The notes under the pieces are model-generated. The model saw only the letters and a list, made by a program, of their open reading frames with translations. It ran no database searches and was not told where the DNA came from. Below, piece by piece: positions 20,301 through 28,636 of a stretch of DNA of 64,000 nt; within the stretch, counting starts at the first letter, position 1, and each line of letters starts with the position of its first letter. This DNA comes from Streptomyces sp. Ru73 (lineage in GTDB: Bacteria; Actinomycetota; Actinomycetes; Streptomycetales; Streptomycetaceae), in the NCBI RefSeq assembly GCF_002920575.1, contig NZ_PQSQ01000001.1, forward strand, positions 62,001-126,000. Direction: 5' to 3'. The translations under genes and the position numbers were made by a program.

Positions 20301-21137
20301 GTGAGCGCCATCGACATCGGACAGGCCGTGGTCCTCGGCATCGTGGAGGGGGTGACCGAGTTCCTGCCGGTCTCCTCCACCGGGCATCTGAAGATCACCG
20401 AGGGTCTGATGAACATTCCGGTGGACGACCGGGGTGTGGTCGCGTTCACGGCCGTCATTCAGGTGGGCGCCATCGCCGCCGTCTTCGTGTACTTCTACCG
20501 GGACATCCTGCGGTTCCTCACCGCGTGGGGCCGCGGCCTCCGCCACGCCGACCGGCGCGACGACCACGACTACAAGTTCACCTGGTGGGTGATCTGGGCG
20601 ACCATCCCCATCGTGCTCGTGGGCCTCGCCGCCAAGCCGCTCATCGAGGGGCCGCTCGCCTCCCTGTGGGTGGTCGCCGGTTCGCTCATCGTGGGCAGTG
20701 GCGTGATGTGGGCGGCGGACCAGATGGGCCGTCAGAAGCGCGGCGAGGAGGACACCACCTTCAAGGACGCGATGCTGGTCGGCTGCTCACAGATCCTCGC
20801 ACTGCTCTTCCCCGGCTTCTCCCGCTCCGGCGCCACCATGTCCACCGGGCTGATCCTGGACCTGGACCGGGTCGCCGCGACCCGGCTCTCTTTCTTCCTC
20901 GGCCTGCCCTCGCTGACCGGCGCCGGCATCTACGAGCTGAAGGACGCGGTGGGCGGCGGGGTGAGCGTGCTGCCGCTCGCGGTGGGCACGCTCGTGTCGT
21001 TCCTCGTCGCCTACGCCTCGATCGCCTGGCTGCTGAAGTTCGTCGCCAAGCACACCTTCAACGCCTTCGTCATCTACCGCGTGGTGATCGGCGTGCTGCT
21101 GTTCGCCCTGTTGGGGACGGGTGTGCTGAACGCCTGA
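20301..21137 (+). CDS. uppP: Undecaprenyl-diphosphatase
   Basis: 278-residue polytopic membrane enzyme (BacA family) that removes the phosphate from undecaprenyl diphosphate to recycle the lipid carrier for peptidoglycan; it also gives bacitracin tolerance. The two inverted-repeat signatures are present: GVTEFLPVSSTGHL near residue 18 and PGFSRSGATMSTGL near 173, which build the active site. GTG 20301 has GAGGGTGG upstream. Length is normal for the family. Monocistronic by spacing. Confidence 0.95.
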   Translation: MSAIDIGQAVVLGIVEGVTEFLPVSSTGHLKITEGLMNIPVDDRGVVAFTAVIQVGAIAAVFVYFYRDILRFLTAWGRGLRHADRRDDHDYKFTWWVIWATIPIVLVGLAAKPLIEGPLASLWVVAGSLIVGSGVMWAADQMGRQKRGEEDTTFKDAMLVGCSQILALLFPGFSRSGATMSTGLILDLDRVAATRLSFFLGLPSLTGAGIYELKDAVGGGVSVLPLAVGTLVSFLVAYASIAWLLKFVAKHTFNAFVIYRVVIGVLLFALLGTGVLNA

Positions 21138-21317
21138 CGGCCCGCCGTTAAACTGGGGGAAGCGGTGACCACCGGTCCCGCGCGGCGGTGGGGCCCGCCG
21201 TACCCGAACCGCGGCGAAGACGCCGCCAACGGTCCCTGCTTGCACAGCGCATCGGCGCGACGCGTGTCCGTGGCATGCGTACCCCCCGGTGCCCCCGGCG
21301 AGTAGGAGACGAAACAG

Positions 21318-21815
21318 GTGTCAGAGGCCCACCACCCCTCCATGCTGAACGAGCCGGTCGACTCCGACGTCGATCTGCACGTCCCGGCCCGGCCGGCCCC
21401 GCAACGGGAGCCGCAGGGCGCCGTCGTGGCCGTCATCGCCCTCGGCGGCGCCCTCGGCGCGACGGCACGCTACGCCGCCTCGCTCCTGTGGCCCACACCG
21501 CCCGGCGCCTTCCCGTGGACGACGCTGGCCGTCAACGCGGTCGGCTGCGCCGTCATCGGCGCCTTCATGGCCGTCATCAGCGCCCGGTCCGTGCACCGCC
21601 TGGTCCGCCCGTTCTTCGGCACCGGCGTGCTCGGCGGCTTCACGACCTTCTCCACGTACGCCGTGGACATCCAGCAGCTGGCCGGGCGGGGCGAGGCCCG
21701 CACCGGCCTGGCGTACCTGGCGCTGACCCTGCTGGTGGCGCTGGCGGCGGTCTGGGCCGGGGCCACCGCGGCCCGGTGCCTCCTGGACCGCGGCGAAGGA
21801 GGCCGTACGCGGTGA
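21318..21815 (+). CDS. crcB: Fluoride exporter CrcB/FEX, first copy
   Basis: A 165-residue four-helix membrane protein of the Fluc family. [14 protein letters not shown], the Asn in [17 protein letters not shown], and [17 protein letters not shown] are the hallmark segments lining the fluoride pore. The ~40-residue hydrophilic N terminus is longer than usual. GTG 21318 follows TAGGAGACGAAACAG. It overlaps the second copy by 4 bases; in Gram-positive bacteria such pairs form a heterodimeric channel. I found no fluoride riboswitch signature upstream. Confidence 0.92.
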   Translation: MSEAHHPSMLNEPVDSDVDLHVPARPAPQREPQGAVVAVIALGGALGATARYAASLLWPTPPGAFPWTTLAVNAVGCAVIGAFMAVISARSVHRLVRPFFGTGVLGGFTTFSTYAVDIQQLAGRGEARTGLAYLALTLLVALAAVWAGATAARCLLDRGEGGRTR

Positions 21816-22186
21816 ACTGGCTGCTCGTGATCGTCGGGGCCATGGTCGGGGCCCCGCTGCGCTACCTCACCGACCGGGCCGTGCAGGCCCGCCACGACAC
21901 CGTCTTCCCCTGGGGCACCTTCACCGTCAACGTGGCCGGCTCCCTGGTCCTCGGCCTGCTGACGGGCGCGGTCGCCGCGGGCGTCGCGTCCTCCCAGGTG
22001 CAGCTGCTGATCGGCACCGGCCTGTGCGGCGCGCTGACCACGTACTCGACGTTCTCGTACGAGACGCTGCGGCTGGCCGAGAACCACGCCCGGTTCTTCG
22101 CCGTGGCCAACGCGGCCGGCAGCGTGGTGGCCGGGCTCGGCGCCGCCTTCCTGGGCGCGTCCGCCGCGCAGGCCGTCTGGGGCTAG
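21812..22186 (+). CDS. crcB: Fluoride exporter CrcB/FEX, second copy
   Basis: 124 residues from GTG 21812, overlapping the first copy (GTGA). Same four-helix plan: [33 protein letters not shown] (pore Asn) and [17 protein letters not shown]. Being shorter and lacking the N-terminal extension, it is the likely partner chain of a heterodimer that exports fluoride passively. A strong hairpin terminator follows. Confidence 0.92.
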   Translation: MNWLLVIVGAMVGAPLRYLTDRAVQARHDTVFPWGTFTVNVAGSLVLGLLTGAVAAGVASSQVQLLIGTGLCGALTTYSTFSYETLRLAENHARFFAVANAAGSVVAGLGAAFLGASAAQAVWG

Positions 22187-22205
22187 CCGACCGGCACGAC
22201 CGGCC

Positions 22206-22233
22206 CCGAGGGGCGGCGCGCGCCGCCCCTCGG
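22206..22233. terminator. Bidirectional terminator
   Basis: A perfect 28-base palindrome (CCGAGGGGCGGCGC and its complement) between convergent crcB and flotillin genes. Confidence 0.7.
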
Positions 22234-22256
22234 AGAAGCCGGTCGGGGGACCGCTG

Positions 22257-23696
22257 TCACTCGGTGATGTCGATCTTCCCGTTGGCGGCGGCCGGGCCGC
22301 CGTCGGCCGGTGCGGGCACCTGGCCGCCGCGCCGGGCCGTGACGTCCTTCAGCAGGCTCGCCAGGTCGATCCCGGTGGTCGAGCCGAGCAGCTCGACGCC
22401 CTGGGCGACGTTGTCGGCGACCGCACGCGGCAGCCGGCCGGCGCCGTCCGTGGAGATCACCGTCATCTTGTCCACGGCGCCCAGCGGCTCGGATGCCTTG
22501 CCGACCACGTCCGGCAGCACCTCGACCAGCATCTGCAGCACCGCGGCGTCCCCGTACCGGGCGAACGCGTCCGCCTTCTTGTGCATCGCCTCGGCCTCCG
22601 CCGAGCCCTTCGCGCCGATCGCGGCGGCCTCCGCCTCGCCCTCGATGCGCACCGCCTCGGCGAGTGCCGCACGCTGCGCCTTCTCGCCCTCACCGGTCAG
22701 CCGGGCCCGCTCGGCGGCCGCCTCGGCCTCCTTGACCGTCGCGATGCGCCGCGCCTCGGCCTCCTGCTCGGCCTGGTAGCGCGCCGCGTCGGCGGGCTTA
22801 CGGACCTTCGTGTCCAGCTCGCGGTCGGTCAGCGCGGCCTGCCGCTGCGCCACCTTCTCCTGCTCGGTGAGGACTTCCTGGCGCCGCGCGGCCTCGGCCA
22901 GCGGTCCGGCCGCCGCGGCGCGCGCCGCCGCCTCGTCCGTCTCGGCCTTGATCTCCGCCTGCCGCAGCGCGAACGTCCGCTGCGCGACGGCGATCTCCTC
23001 CTCGGCCTTCAGCCGGGCCTGCTCGGCAGCGCGCCGGGCCACCGCCTCGGCGATGTCGGCCTCCTGCTTGGCGCGAGCCGCCTCGGGCCGGCCGAGGTCC
23101 TCCAGGTACGAACCCTCGGTGGTGATGTCGTGGATCTGGAAGGCGTCCAGCACCAGGCCCTGGCCCGACAGGCTGGCCTCGGCCTCCTCGGCGACCTGCC
23201 CGGCGAACGCGGCCCGGTCCCGGATCACGTCCTCCACCGACATCCGGCCCACGATGGCCCGCAGCGCGCCGGAGAGCACCTCCTGCGTGAAGCCGACGAT
23301 CTCGTCCTGCTGCTGCAGGAACCGCTGGGCCGCGGCGCGGATGCAGTCCTCGGTGCCGCCGACCTTGACGATCGCGACGCCTTCGAGGTTCGCCTTCACG
23401 CCGCGCAGCGTCACCGCGCCGCGTACGGCGACGGGGATCTGCCGGCTGGAGAGGTCGAGGGTGAACTTCTGCTGGACGAACGGGACGACGAAGACGCCGC
23501 CGCCCACCACGACCTTCTGGCCGCTGTTGTCGGTGAACACCCGGCCGGTCTCCGGGTCGGTGGCCTGCTTGCCGCGCCGCCCGGTGACGATGAACGCCTC
23601 GCTGGGCCCGGCGACCTTGTAGCGCGTGATGACGACCAGCGCGAGCAGGACGATCAGGACGACGATGCCGGCCACCGCCGTGAGGACTGGACTCAT
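22257..23696 (-). CDS. Flotillin-family SPFH protein
   Basis: 479 residues from ATG 23696 behind GGGGGAA. One N-terminal membrane helix (residues ~5-27) anchors it; the SPFH/band 7 domain follows to ~residue 185. From ~190 to 400 is a long Ala/Glu-rich coiled coil with EA repeats typical of flotillins (EADIAEAVARRAAEQARLK, AEAEAMHKKADAFARYG). It scaffolds ordered membrane microdomains at the inner membrane. The NfeD-like gene immediately upstream on the same strand is the usual partner. The Gly/Pro-rich tail is variable. Confidence 0.9.
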   Translation of the reverse strand: MSPVLTAVAGIVVLIVLLALVVITRYKVAGPSEAFIVTGRRGKQATDPETGRVFTDNSGQKVVVGGGVFVVPFVQQKFTLDLSSRQIPVAVRGAVTLRGVKANLEGVAIVKVGGTEDCIRAAAQRFLQQQDEIVGFTQEVLSGALRAIVGRMSVEDVIRDRAAFAGQVAEEAEASLSGQGLVLDAFQIHDITTEGSYLEDLGRPEAARAKQEADIAEAVARRAAEQARLKAEEEIAVAQRTFALRQAEIKAETDEAAARAAAAGPLAEAARRQEVLTEQEKVAQRQAALTDRELDTKVRKPADAARYQAEQEAEARRIATVKEAEAAAERARLTGEGEKAQRAALAEAVRIEGEAEAAAIGAKGSAEAEAMHKKADAFARYGDAAVLQMLVEVLPDVVGKASEPLGAVDKMTVISTDGAGRLPRAVADNVAQGVELLGSTTGIDLASLLKDVTARRGGQVPAPADGGPAAANGKIDITE

Positions 23697-23828
23697 GTGG
23701 ATTCCCCCCTGCCCCCGTTGACGGACGCAGATCGGTTCGGATGTGAGGTGACGCTCCGGCCGGAGCCGGAGGGTTGCAGTGATGCTCGGGTCGGAGCGTG
23801 GGGTGAGAGGACGGCGCCCGGGTGCGGA

Positions 23829-24344
23829 TCAGCGCTCGACGGGGCGCACCGCCACCGAGGTGGGGGACAGCGTGGCCGCCACCCAGACCTCGGCGCCGCG
23901 GGGGAGGGGCACGTCGCCCCTGGCCGCCAGCTTCACCGGCTGGCCCGCGAGGCGCAGCAGCACCTCGCCGTAGCCGTCGGCGGGGATGGCGGTCACGACC
24001 GAGCCCGCGGTGCCGATCAGGTCGTCCCCCTGCGGCGTCGCCGCGGTCTGATCGCGCATCAGCGCCCGGCAGACGTGCCAGGTCAGCCGGCCGACGGCCA
24101 GCCCGGCGAGCGTCCCGGCCGCCGCGGCGGCACCGGCCCCGAGGCCGGTGGTGCCCAGGACGAGCGCGCCCCCGAAGCCCAGTGCCGAGACGAAGCCCGC
24201 GATCACCGGCAGCGACAGCAGCCCGTCGAAGAGGCCGTCGAGCACGCCGAGGCCGTCGAAGAGCCCTTCCAGTACGCCGTCGAGGACCAGCGACAGTGCC
24301 AGCACCACGATTCCCGCGATGCCGAGACCGAGAAACCAGGCCAT
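23829..24344 (-). CDS. NfeD-like membrane protein, flotillin partner
   Basis: 171 residues from ATG 24344, behind a strong GGGGGAGGTG site. Helices occupy residues ~1-25 and ~45-85 with small-residue-rich LGFGGALVLGTTGLG. The C-terminal part from ~105 is an OB-fold NfeD domain (LIGTAGSVVTAIPADGYGEV, GAEVWVAATLSPTSVAV). NfeD proteins act with SPFH proteins in membrane quality control. The protease domain of long NfeD is absent. A 132-base gap to the flotillin gene suggests one operon. Confidence 0.8.
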   Translation of the reverse strand: MAWFLGLGIAGIVVLALSLVLDGVLEGLFDGLGVLDGLFDGLLSLPVIAGFVSALGFGGALVLGTTGLGAGAAAAAGTLAGLAVGRLTWHVCRALMRDQTAATPQGDDLIGTAGSVVTAIPADGYGEVLLRLAGQPVKLAARGDVPLPRGAEVWVAATLSPTSVAVRPVER

Positions 24345-24569
24345 CGGAACACCTCCCCCGTGCGTATCCTCCCCTGGTCAGCGCCATGTTTTCAGGTGTT
24401 CACCCGAAGTGTCATTGCCGGAACCCGGCAATCTTTATGCGTTCTTGATGCCTGGTCACCGGCGCTGCGCGCCGCCAGTTCACGGGGCACATGCCCGTTT
24501 CACGGGTCGGTCCCGGCGCACGTCGGGCGCGTGGCAGGATGCCGGTACGAGCACGGGGTGGGTGGGCCA

Positions 24570-24944
24570 ATGGCAGACATCGAAGAGACGCTGCGCGACA
24601 TCGTGCGCATCGATGGAGTGCTGGGTGCCTCCATCGTCGACTACTTCAGCCGGCTGACGCTCGGCGCCGTCGGCACCGCGGGCCCCGACCTGGAGAAGGC
24701 GGCGCTGGGGGACACCGACGTCGTGCGGGCCAAGCTCTTCACGCTCGAACTCCTCGGGTACCGGCAGGACCGGATAGAGGACATCCTCATCACGCTCGAC
24801 AGCGAGTACCACCTGATCCGCCCCCTGGTGCGGCGCCGCCGGTACGAGGGCGTCTTCCTCTACGTCGTCCTGGACCGCGCCCGGATGGACCCCGTCGCCG
24901 CCCGGGACTGGATGCGCGCTGCGGAGGACCGGCTGGAGCTCTGA
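24570..24944 (+). CDS. Small protein, possibly Roadblock/LC7-like
   Basis: A 124-residue soluble protein. The start, LRDIVRIDGVLGASIVDYFS then RLTLGAVGT, is like the opening of Roadblock/LC7 domains, which in Streptomyces often work with small GTPases and sensor kinases. The second half (VRAKLFTLELLGYRQDRIED, ILITLDSEYHLIRPL, FLYVVLDRARMD) completes an alpha/beta fold. No enzyme motif is seen and no partner GTPase lies nearby. Assignment is by pattern only. Confidence 0.6.
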   Translation: MADIEETLRDIVRIDGVLGASIVDYFSRLTLGAVGTAGPDLEKAALGDTDVVRAKLFTLELLGYRQDRIEDILITLDSEYHLIRPLVRRRRYEGVFLYVVLDRARMDPVAARDWMRAAEDRLEL

Positions 24945-25012
24945 CGCACCGTCGTCGCAGGCCGGGCCGCGCGGCCGGCGCCGTTGTCAGTGGCGGGTGC
25001 CACACTGCGCGC

Positions 25013-25222
25013 ATGACTGAGAAGCCCAAGGGCCCCGCGAGTTACTTCCCGTCCATCGAGAGGAAGTACGGCCGGCCGATAGCGGAGTGGCAGGACCTCG
25101 TCCGCACCTCCCCGCTGACGAAACACATGGAGCTGGTCGCATGGCTGAAGACCGAGCACGGCCTGGGGCACGGCCACGCCAACGCCCTCGTCGCGCACAC
25201 GCTGGCCGAGGCGCGCAAGTAG
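25013..25222 (+). CDS. DUF4287 small protein
   Basis: 69 residues from ATG 25013. GPASYFPSIERKYGRPIAEW, then KHMELVAWLKTEHGLGHGHA and NALVAHTLAE, are the hallmark segments of DUF4287, a short helical domain common in actinobacteria, sometimes fused to DUF5655. Function unknown. Only ~70 bases follow the previous gene, so co-transcription is possible. Confidence 0.85.
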   Translation: MTEKPKGPASYFPSIERKYGRPIAEWQDLVRTSPLTKHMELVAWLKTEHGLGHGHANALVAHTLAEARK

Positions 25223-25260
25223 CCGGCCGCGCGGGCGTGCCGGGCCCGCCGCCGGCCCGG

Positions 25261-26319
25261 TCAGGCGGTGCGGTAGCGGACCAGCAGCATCGCGGCGTCG
25301 TCGTGCAGCGGGCCGCCGGTGTGCGCCACCAGGTCCGCGCGGATGGCGTCCACCGCGGCCTGCGGGTCGGGCTCCTTCAGCAGCCCGGCGCGCTCGTCCA
25401 GCGGGTAGAAGCAGCCGCCGCCGTCCCGTGCCTCGGTGACCCCGTCGGTGTAGAAGAGCACCTGGTCGCCGGGCGCGAAGCCGACGTCGTACGGCTCCGG
25501 GCCGCCCTCCCCGTGCGCGGTGAGCCCGAGCGGCAGCGCCCGGCGCGGCGGCGCGAGGTAGGCCACTTCGCCGTTCCGGCGGACGGTCAGCGGCGCGGGA
25601 TGGCCGTAGTTGAGCAGCGTCATGGTGTGCCCCGCGCCGGCCTCGGCGAGCACGGCGGTGACGAACTTCTCGTCCGGCAGGTGCCGTTCCAGGGCGCGTT
25701 CGAGCCGGGCGCCGACGGCCGCCAGGTCCGCCTCGTCGTACGCGGCCTCGCGGAAGGCGCCGACGACCACGGCGGCCGTCTCCACCGCCTCCAGCCCCTT
25801 GCCCTGCACGTCCCCGATGAGCGCCCGCACGCCGTACGGCGACGCCACCACCTCGTACAGGTCCCCGCCGATCCGTGCCTCGGCGACCGCGGAGGTGTAG
25901 GAGACGGCCACGCTCAGCCGGCCCGCGCCGCGCGGCACGGGCCGCAGCAGGACGCGCTGCGCGACCTCGGCGATGGAGCGCACGCTCGCCAGCTCCGCCT
26001 CCCGGCGCCGGCGCATCACGGCGGCCGCCACGCCCGCGACGGTGACCCCGGCGACCGAGAGCAGCGCGGTGTAGCCGCGGCGCCCGGTGAAGAGCCCGTC
26101 GTAGACCCCGAGGACCAGGCAGAGCACGAAGGAGACCACGCCGATCAGGGCGGTCCGCCGCCAGCTGCCGGTCAGTCCGGCGAAGGCCGGCCCGAGGGAG
26201 ACCAGCGGCAGGAAGCCGGCGCCCGGCCCGGCCGTCAGGTCCACCAGCGTGACCAGTGCCATCACCGCATAGGGAAGGGCGGCCAGGGCAGCGGTGGCGG
26301 GGTGTACGCGCCCGCTCAC
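25261..26319 (-). CDS. Membrane PP2C phosphatase of the SpoIIE/RsbU class
   Basis: 352 residues from GTG 26319 behind GGAGCGGGAG. The first ~110 residues form four to five membrane helices; residues ~125-350 are a PPM phosphatase domain: ARIGGDLYEVV, GDVQGKGLEAVETA, LFYTDGVTEARD and DDAAMLLVR supply the acidic metal ligands. Such enzymes dephosphorylate STAS anti-anti-sigma factors and so release sigma factors of the SigB family. No linked kinase or STAS gene is adjacent, but the window has a SigB-type sigma gene at 35.6 kb and a STAS protein at 44.7 kb. Confidence 0.9.
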   Translation of the reverse strand: MSGRVHPATAALAALPYAVMALVTLVDLTAGPGAGFLPLVSLGPAFAGLTGSWRRTALIGVVSFVLCLVLGVYDGLFTGRRGYTALLSVAGVTVAGVAAAVMRRRREAELASVRSIAEVAQRVLLRPVPRGAGRLSVAVSYTSAVAEARIGGDLYEVVASPYGVRALIGDVQGKGLEAVETAAVVVGAFREAAYDEADLAAVGARLERALERHLPDEKFVTAVLAEAGAGHTMTLLNYGHPAPLTVRRNGEVAYLAPPRRALPLGLTAHGEGGPEPYDVGFAPGDQVLFYTDGVTEARDGGGCFYPLDERAGLLKEPDPQAAVDAIRADLVAHTGGPLHDDAAMLLVRYRTA

Positions 26320-26523
26320 CGCTCCCGCTCCGCAGCTCGCACCACGCGCATCCGCTCCCGCTCGTCAGTCCGTTCCACCGCGGGCGGCCACCGGGATCGT
26401 CGCCACCGGGACCGCCGCCAAAGTTACTTTAAGCAACATTTGCACAGTCGAACCAACACAGTTCCTTCACCGTTACCGAACCGACGCCGAGCCCCGTCGG
26501 CGGTGCGGGAACCGCCGGAGCCG

Positions 26524-27987
26524 TCAGTGCTCCCAGTGCGCCAGCACCCGCTCCTGGATCTCCGCCGGGAAGATGTGCCGGAAGGAGCTGCGCGGCTCGC
26601 GCCCCTCGGCCACCGAGGGCAGCAGCGCGTCGTAGGTCACCCGGGGGCCGTGCCAGGAGTGCCGCTCCTCGGGCGTGTACACCGACAGCAGCGGCAGCAC
26701 CTTGCCGTGCCGCACGACGCGCCGCTCGGTGGGGTGGACGCGGGTGGCGAGTGCCCAGGTCAGCTCGCCGATGTCGGAGGCGTCCACGTCGTCGTCGAGC
26801 ACGTAGAGGCGCGGCACGAGATAGGCGAACCGCTGCGCGTCGACGACCTCGGTGATCCGCCGGGCCAGCTCCTCCGTGCCCACCCCCGGCAGCCGGTCGC
26901 GCCAGTCGGCCGCGACGCTGACGACCAGCGCGTGCGACGCCATCTCGAAGGGCTCCCACGCCGTGGTGACCGGCAGCCCCGCGGCGCGCAGCGCGGCCAG
27001 CGCCTCGGCGGCCAGGGTCAGCCCGGTGGCGGTGTGGAACTCGTCCACCGGCTCGCCCTCGACCACGGTCGGCCAGACGGGATCGTCGCGGTGGGTGATG
27101 GCCTCGATGGTGTAGACGGGCTGCATCGTGGTCTCGTGCGGGCGGTAGCCGGCGAACTCGCCCATCGGGCCCTCGACGCCGGTGCGCCCGGCGGAGAGGT
27201 GGCCCTCGATGACGATCTCGGCGTTGGCCGGCACCTGGAGGTCGACGGTCTCGCACTGCACCAGCTCCATGGGCTCGCCGAGCAGCGCGCCGAGGTAGCC
27301 GGCCTCCTCCACGCCGTCCGGCAGCGGCATGCCGGAGACGAACGGCAGCGCGGGGTCGCCGCCCTGGACCAGCGCGAAGGGCATGTCCTCGCCGCGGTCC
27401 GCCCACTGCTGCCAGACGTACGCGATGTGCTGCGGGTGCAGGACCAGGCCCGTCAGATGGGTGTCGTCGATCATCATGATCCGCGCGATGGACCAGTTGG
27501 TGAACTTCCCGTCCGGGGTGCGGGCGATGATCGTGCCCCAGGTGTTCACGTACGGGCCGCCGTCGCCCTCGTGCAGCAGGGGAGTGGGGAAGCGGGCGAG
27601 CGAGGCGTCCGCGCCGCGCAGCACGTTCTGCTTGCACGGCCCGGTCTCCACCAGCCGCGGCGGGACCGGCTCGCGGGTCCGTGCGGTGGCCAGCGCGTCG
27701 ACGATCTCCCGGGCGCCGGCGTCCGGGCCGAGCCCGAGCGAGAGGGCGATACGGGCGAGCGGCCTGCCGGGCGCCGAGCTGAGCGCGCCGGGGGCGCCGA
27801 GCAGCCGGTGGCCGGGTGCCGCGCCCTTGATGTCGGTGAACAGCGGCGCGGGTGCGCGGGTCTCGTACGAGCGGCGGATGACGGCGCCGACTTCCAGGTG
27901 CGGGTCGACCACCCGGTCGATGGTGCGGAGGTCGCCCAGCTCCTGGAGGGCGTCGAGGTAGTCGCGGAGGTCCTTGGGGCGTGCCAT
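26524..27987 (-). CDS. UbiD-family aromatic acid decarboxylase
   Basis: 487 residues from ATG 27987. UbiD enzymes use prenylated FMN to decarboxylate aromatic or alpha,beta-unsaturated acids. Family segments: KPLARIALSLG-like region, NVLRGADASLARFP, TWGTIIARTPDGKFTNWSI, IVIEGHLSAGRTGVEGPMGEF and DEFHTATGLTLAAEAL. The E-D-E-type catalytic region probably lies in DVDASDIGELTWALATRVHP. No flavin prenyltransferase (UbiX) gene is adjacent, so cofactor must come from elsewhere. Divergent from a MarR gene across a 23-bp palindrome, indicating phenolic-acid-type induction. Substrate unknown. Confidence 0.88.
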   Translation of the reverse strand: MARPKDLRDYLDALQELGDLRTIDRVVDPHLEVGAVIRRSYETRAPAPLFTDIKGAAPGHRLLGAPGALSSAPGRPLARIALSLGLGPDAGAREIVDALATARTREPVPPRLVETGPCKQNVLRGADASLARFPTPLLHEGDGGPYVNTWGTIIARTPDGKFTNWSIARIMMIDDTHLTGLVLHPQHIAYVWQQWADRGEDMPFALVQGGDPALPFVSGMPLPDGVEEAGYLGALLGEPMELVQCETVDLQVPANAEIVIEGHLSAGRTGVEGPMGEFAGYRPHETTMQPVYTIEAITHRDDPVWPTVVEGEPVDEFHTATGLTLAAEALAALRAAGLPVTTAWEPFEMASHALVVSVAADWRDRLPGVGTEELARRITEVVDAQRFAYLVPRLYVLDDDVDASDIGELTWALATRVHPTERRVVRHGKVLPLLSVYTPEERHSWHGPRVTYDALLPSVAEGREPRSSFRHIFPAEIQERVLAHWEH

Positions 27988-28001
27988 GGCCGTCCTTCTG
28001 T

Positions 28002-28024
28002 CGTACACGAATCGTTCGTGTACG
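28002..28024. promoter_or_regulatory. 23-bp palindromic operator between ubiD-like and marR-like genes
   Basis: CGTACACGAA and TTCGTGTACG are perfect arms around TCG. It lies 15 bases before the UbiD start and at the first candidate start of the MarR gene. Size and symmetry fit a MarR dimer site that would repress both genes. Confidence 0.75.
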
Positions 28025-28542
28025 AATGTACGCCCGTCCTGGCAGAATCAAAAAGCCACCCCCATTCGCACCTGGAGGACCTCATCGCCGCGCCACGCAC
28101 ACCGCAGTCCCCGTCGCTGCGGGAGTCGCCCCTCCACCTGCTGCGGCGCTCGCTCCAGGCCTACACCGCGGTCTGGCAGTCCACCGTCGGCGACGTCACG
28201 CCCCCGCAGTACGCGGTGCTCCTCACGGTGCGCGAGCAGCCCGACGTCGACCAGTCCCGGCTCGGCCGGGTCACCGGCATCGACCTCGCCACCCTGGCGC
28301 CCCTCGTGCACCGCCTCGAACAGCGCGGTCTGCTGACCCGCCGCGTCGACCCGGCGAACCGCCGCCGCAAGCTGCTCCGCCTCACCGAGGAGGGCGTCCG
28401 CGCCCTGGAGCGGACAGGGCCGCTCGCCGACGAGGTCGACGCGACGGCCCTGCGCGGCCTGACCCCGGAGCAACGCACCGCGCTGACCGACGCGTTGCGG
28501 TCCATCAGCGACGTGGCCGGGGAGCCGCAGGACAAGACCTGA
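28018..28542 (+). CDS. MarR-family transcriptional regulator
   Basis: A winged-helix dimer regulator. The core is LRRSLQAYTAVWQSTV, TPPQYAVLLTVREQPD, DQSRLGRVTGIDLATLAP (recognition helix region), LVHRLEQRGLLTRRVDPANR (wing) and RRKLLRLTEEGVRALE. The start is uncertain. GTG 28018 lies inside the operator and has no ribosome site, so it would be a leaderless message. A good GGAGG at 28074-28078 is followed five bases later, in frame, by ATC 28084, which would give a normal 152-residue protein. Likely represses the divergent UbiD gene and itself, with an aromatic acid as probable ligand. Confidence 0.85.
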   Translation: MYECTPVLAESKSHPHSHLEDLIAAPRTPQSPSLRESPLHLLRRSLQAYTAVWQSTVGDVTPPQYAVLLTVREQPDVDQSRLGRVTGIDLATLAPLVHRLEQRGLLTRRVDPANRRRKLLRLTEEGVRALERTGPLADEVDATALRGLTPEQRTALTDALRSISDVAGEPQDKT

Positions 28543-28585
28543 GCGGTACGGCCGCCGCTCATGAATGACTCCCCACAACGCACGA

Positions 28586-28624
28586 GCGCCCGGCCGCCCG
28601 CCGGTGAGGCGGACGGCCGGGCGC
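28586..28624. terminator. Bidirectional terminator
   Basis: GCGCCCGGCCG (28586-28596) pairs with CGGCCGGGCGC (28614-28624); the interior CCGCCGGTGAGGCGG also folds. It lies between the convergent MarR and phospholipase genes. Confidence 0.7.
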
Positions 28625-28636
28625 CGGTGAGGCCCG

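Noticed and set aside
21138..21317. Fluoride riboswitch before the crcB pair
   Set aside because: I looked for the conserved GGNGAUGG...CC and pseudoknot blocks and could not place them; a covariance-model search would settle it.
22581..24944. 787-codon plus-strand open frame across flotillin and NfeD
   Set aside because: Antisense shadow; only its last 124 codons, from ATG 24570, form a credible gene. The same applies to the 1151-codon frame ending at 28542 (only the MarR part) and the 1201-codon frame over katE.
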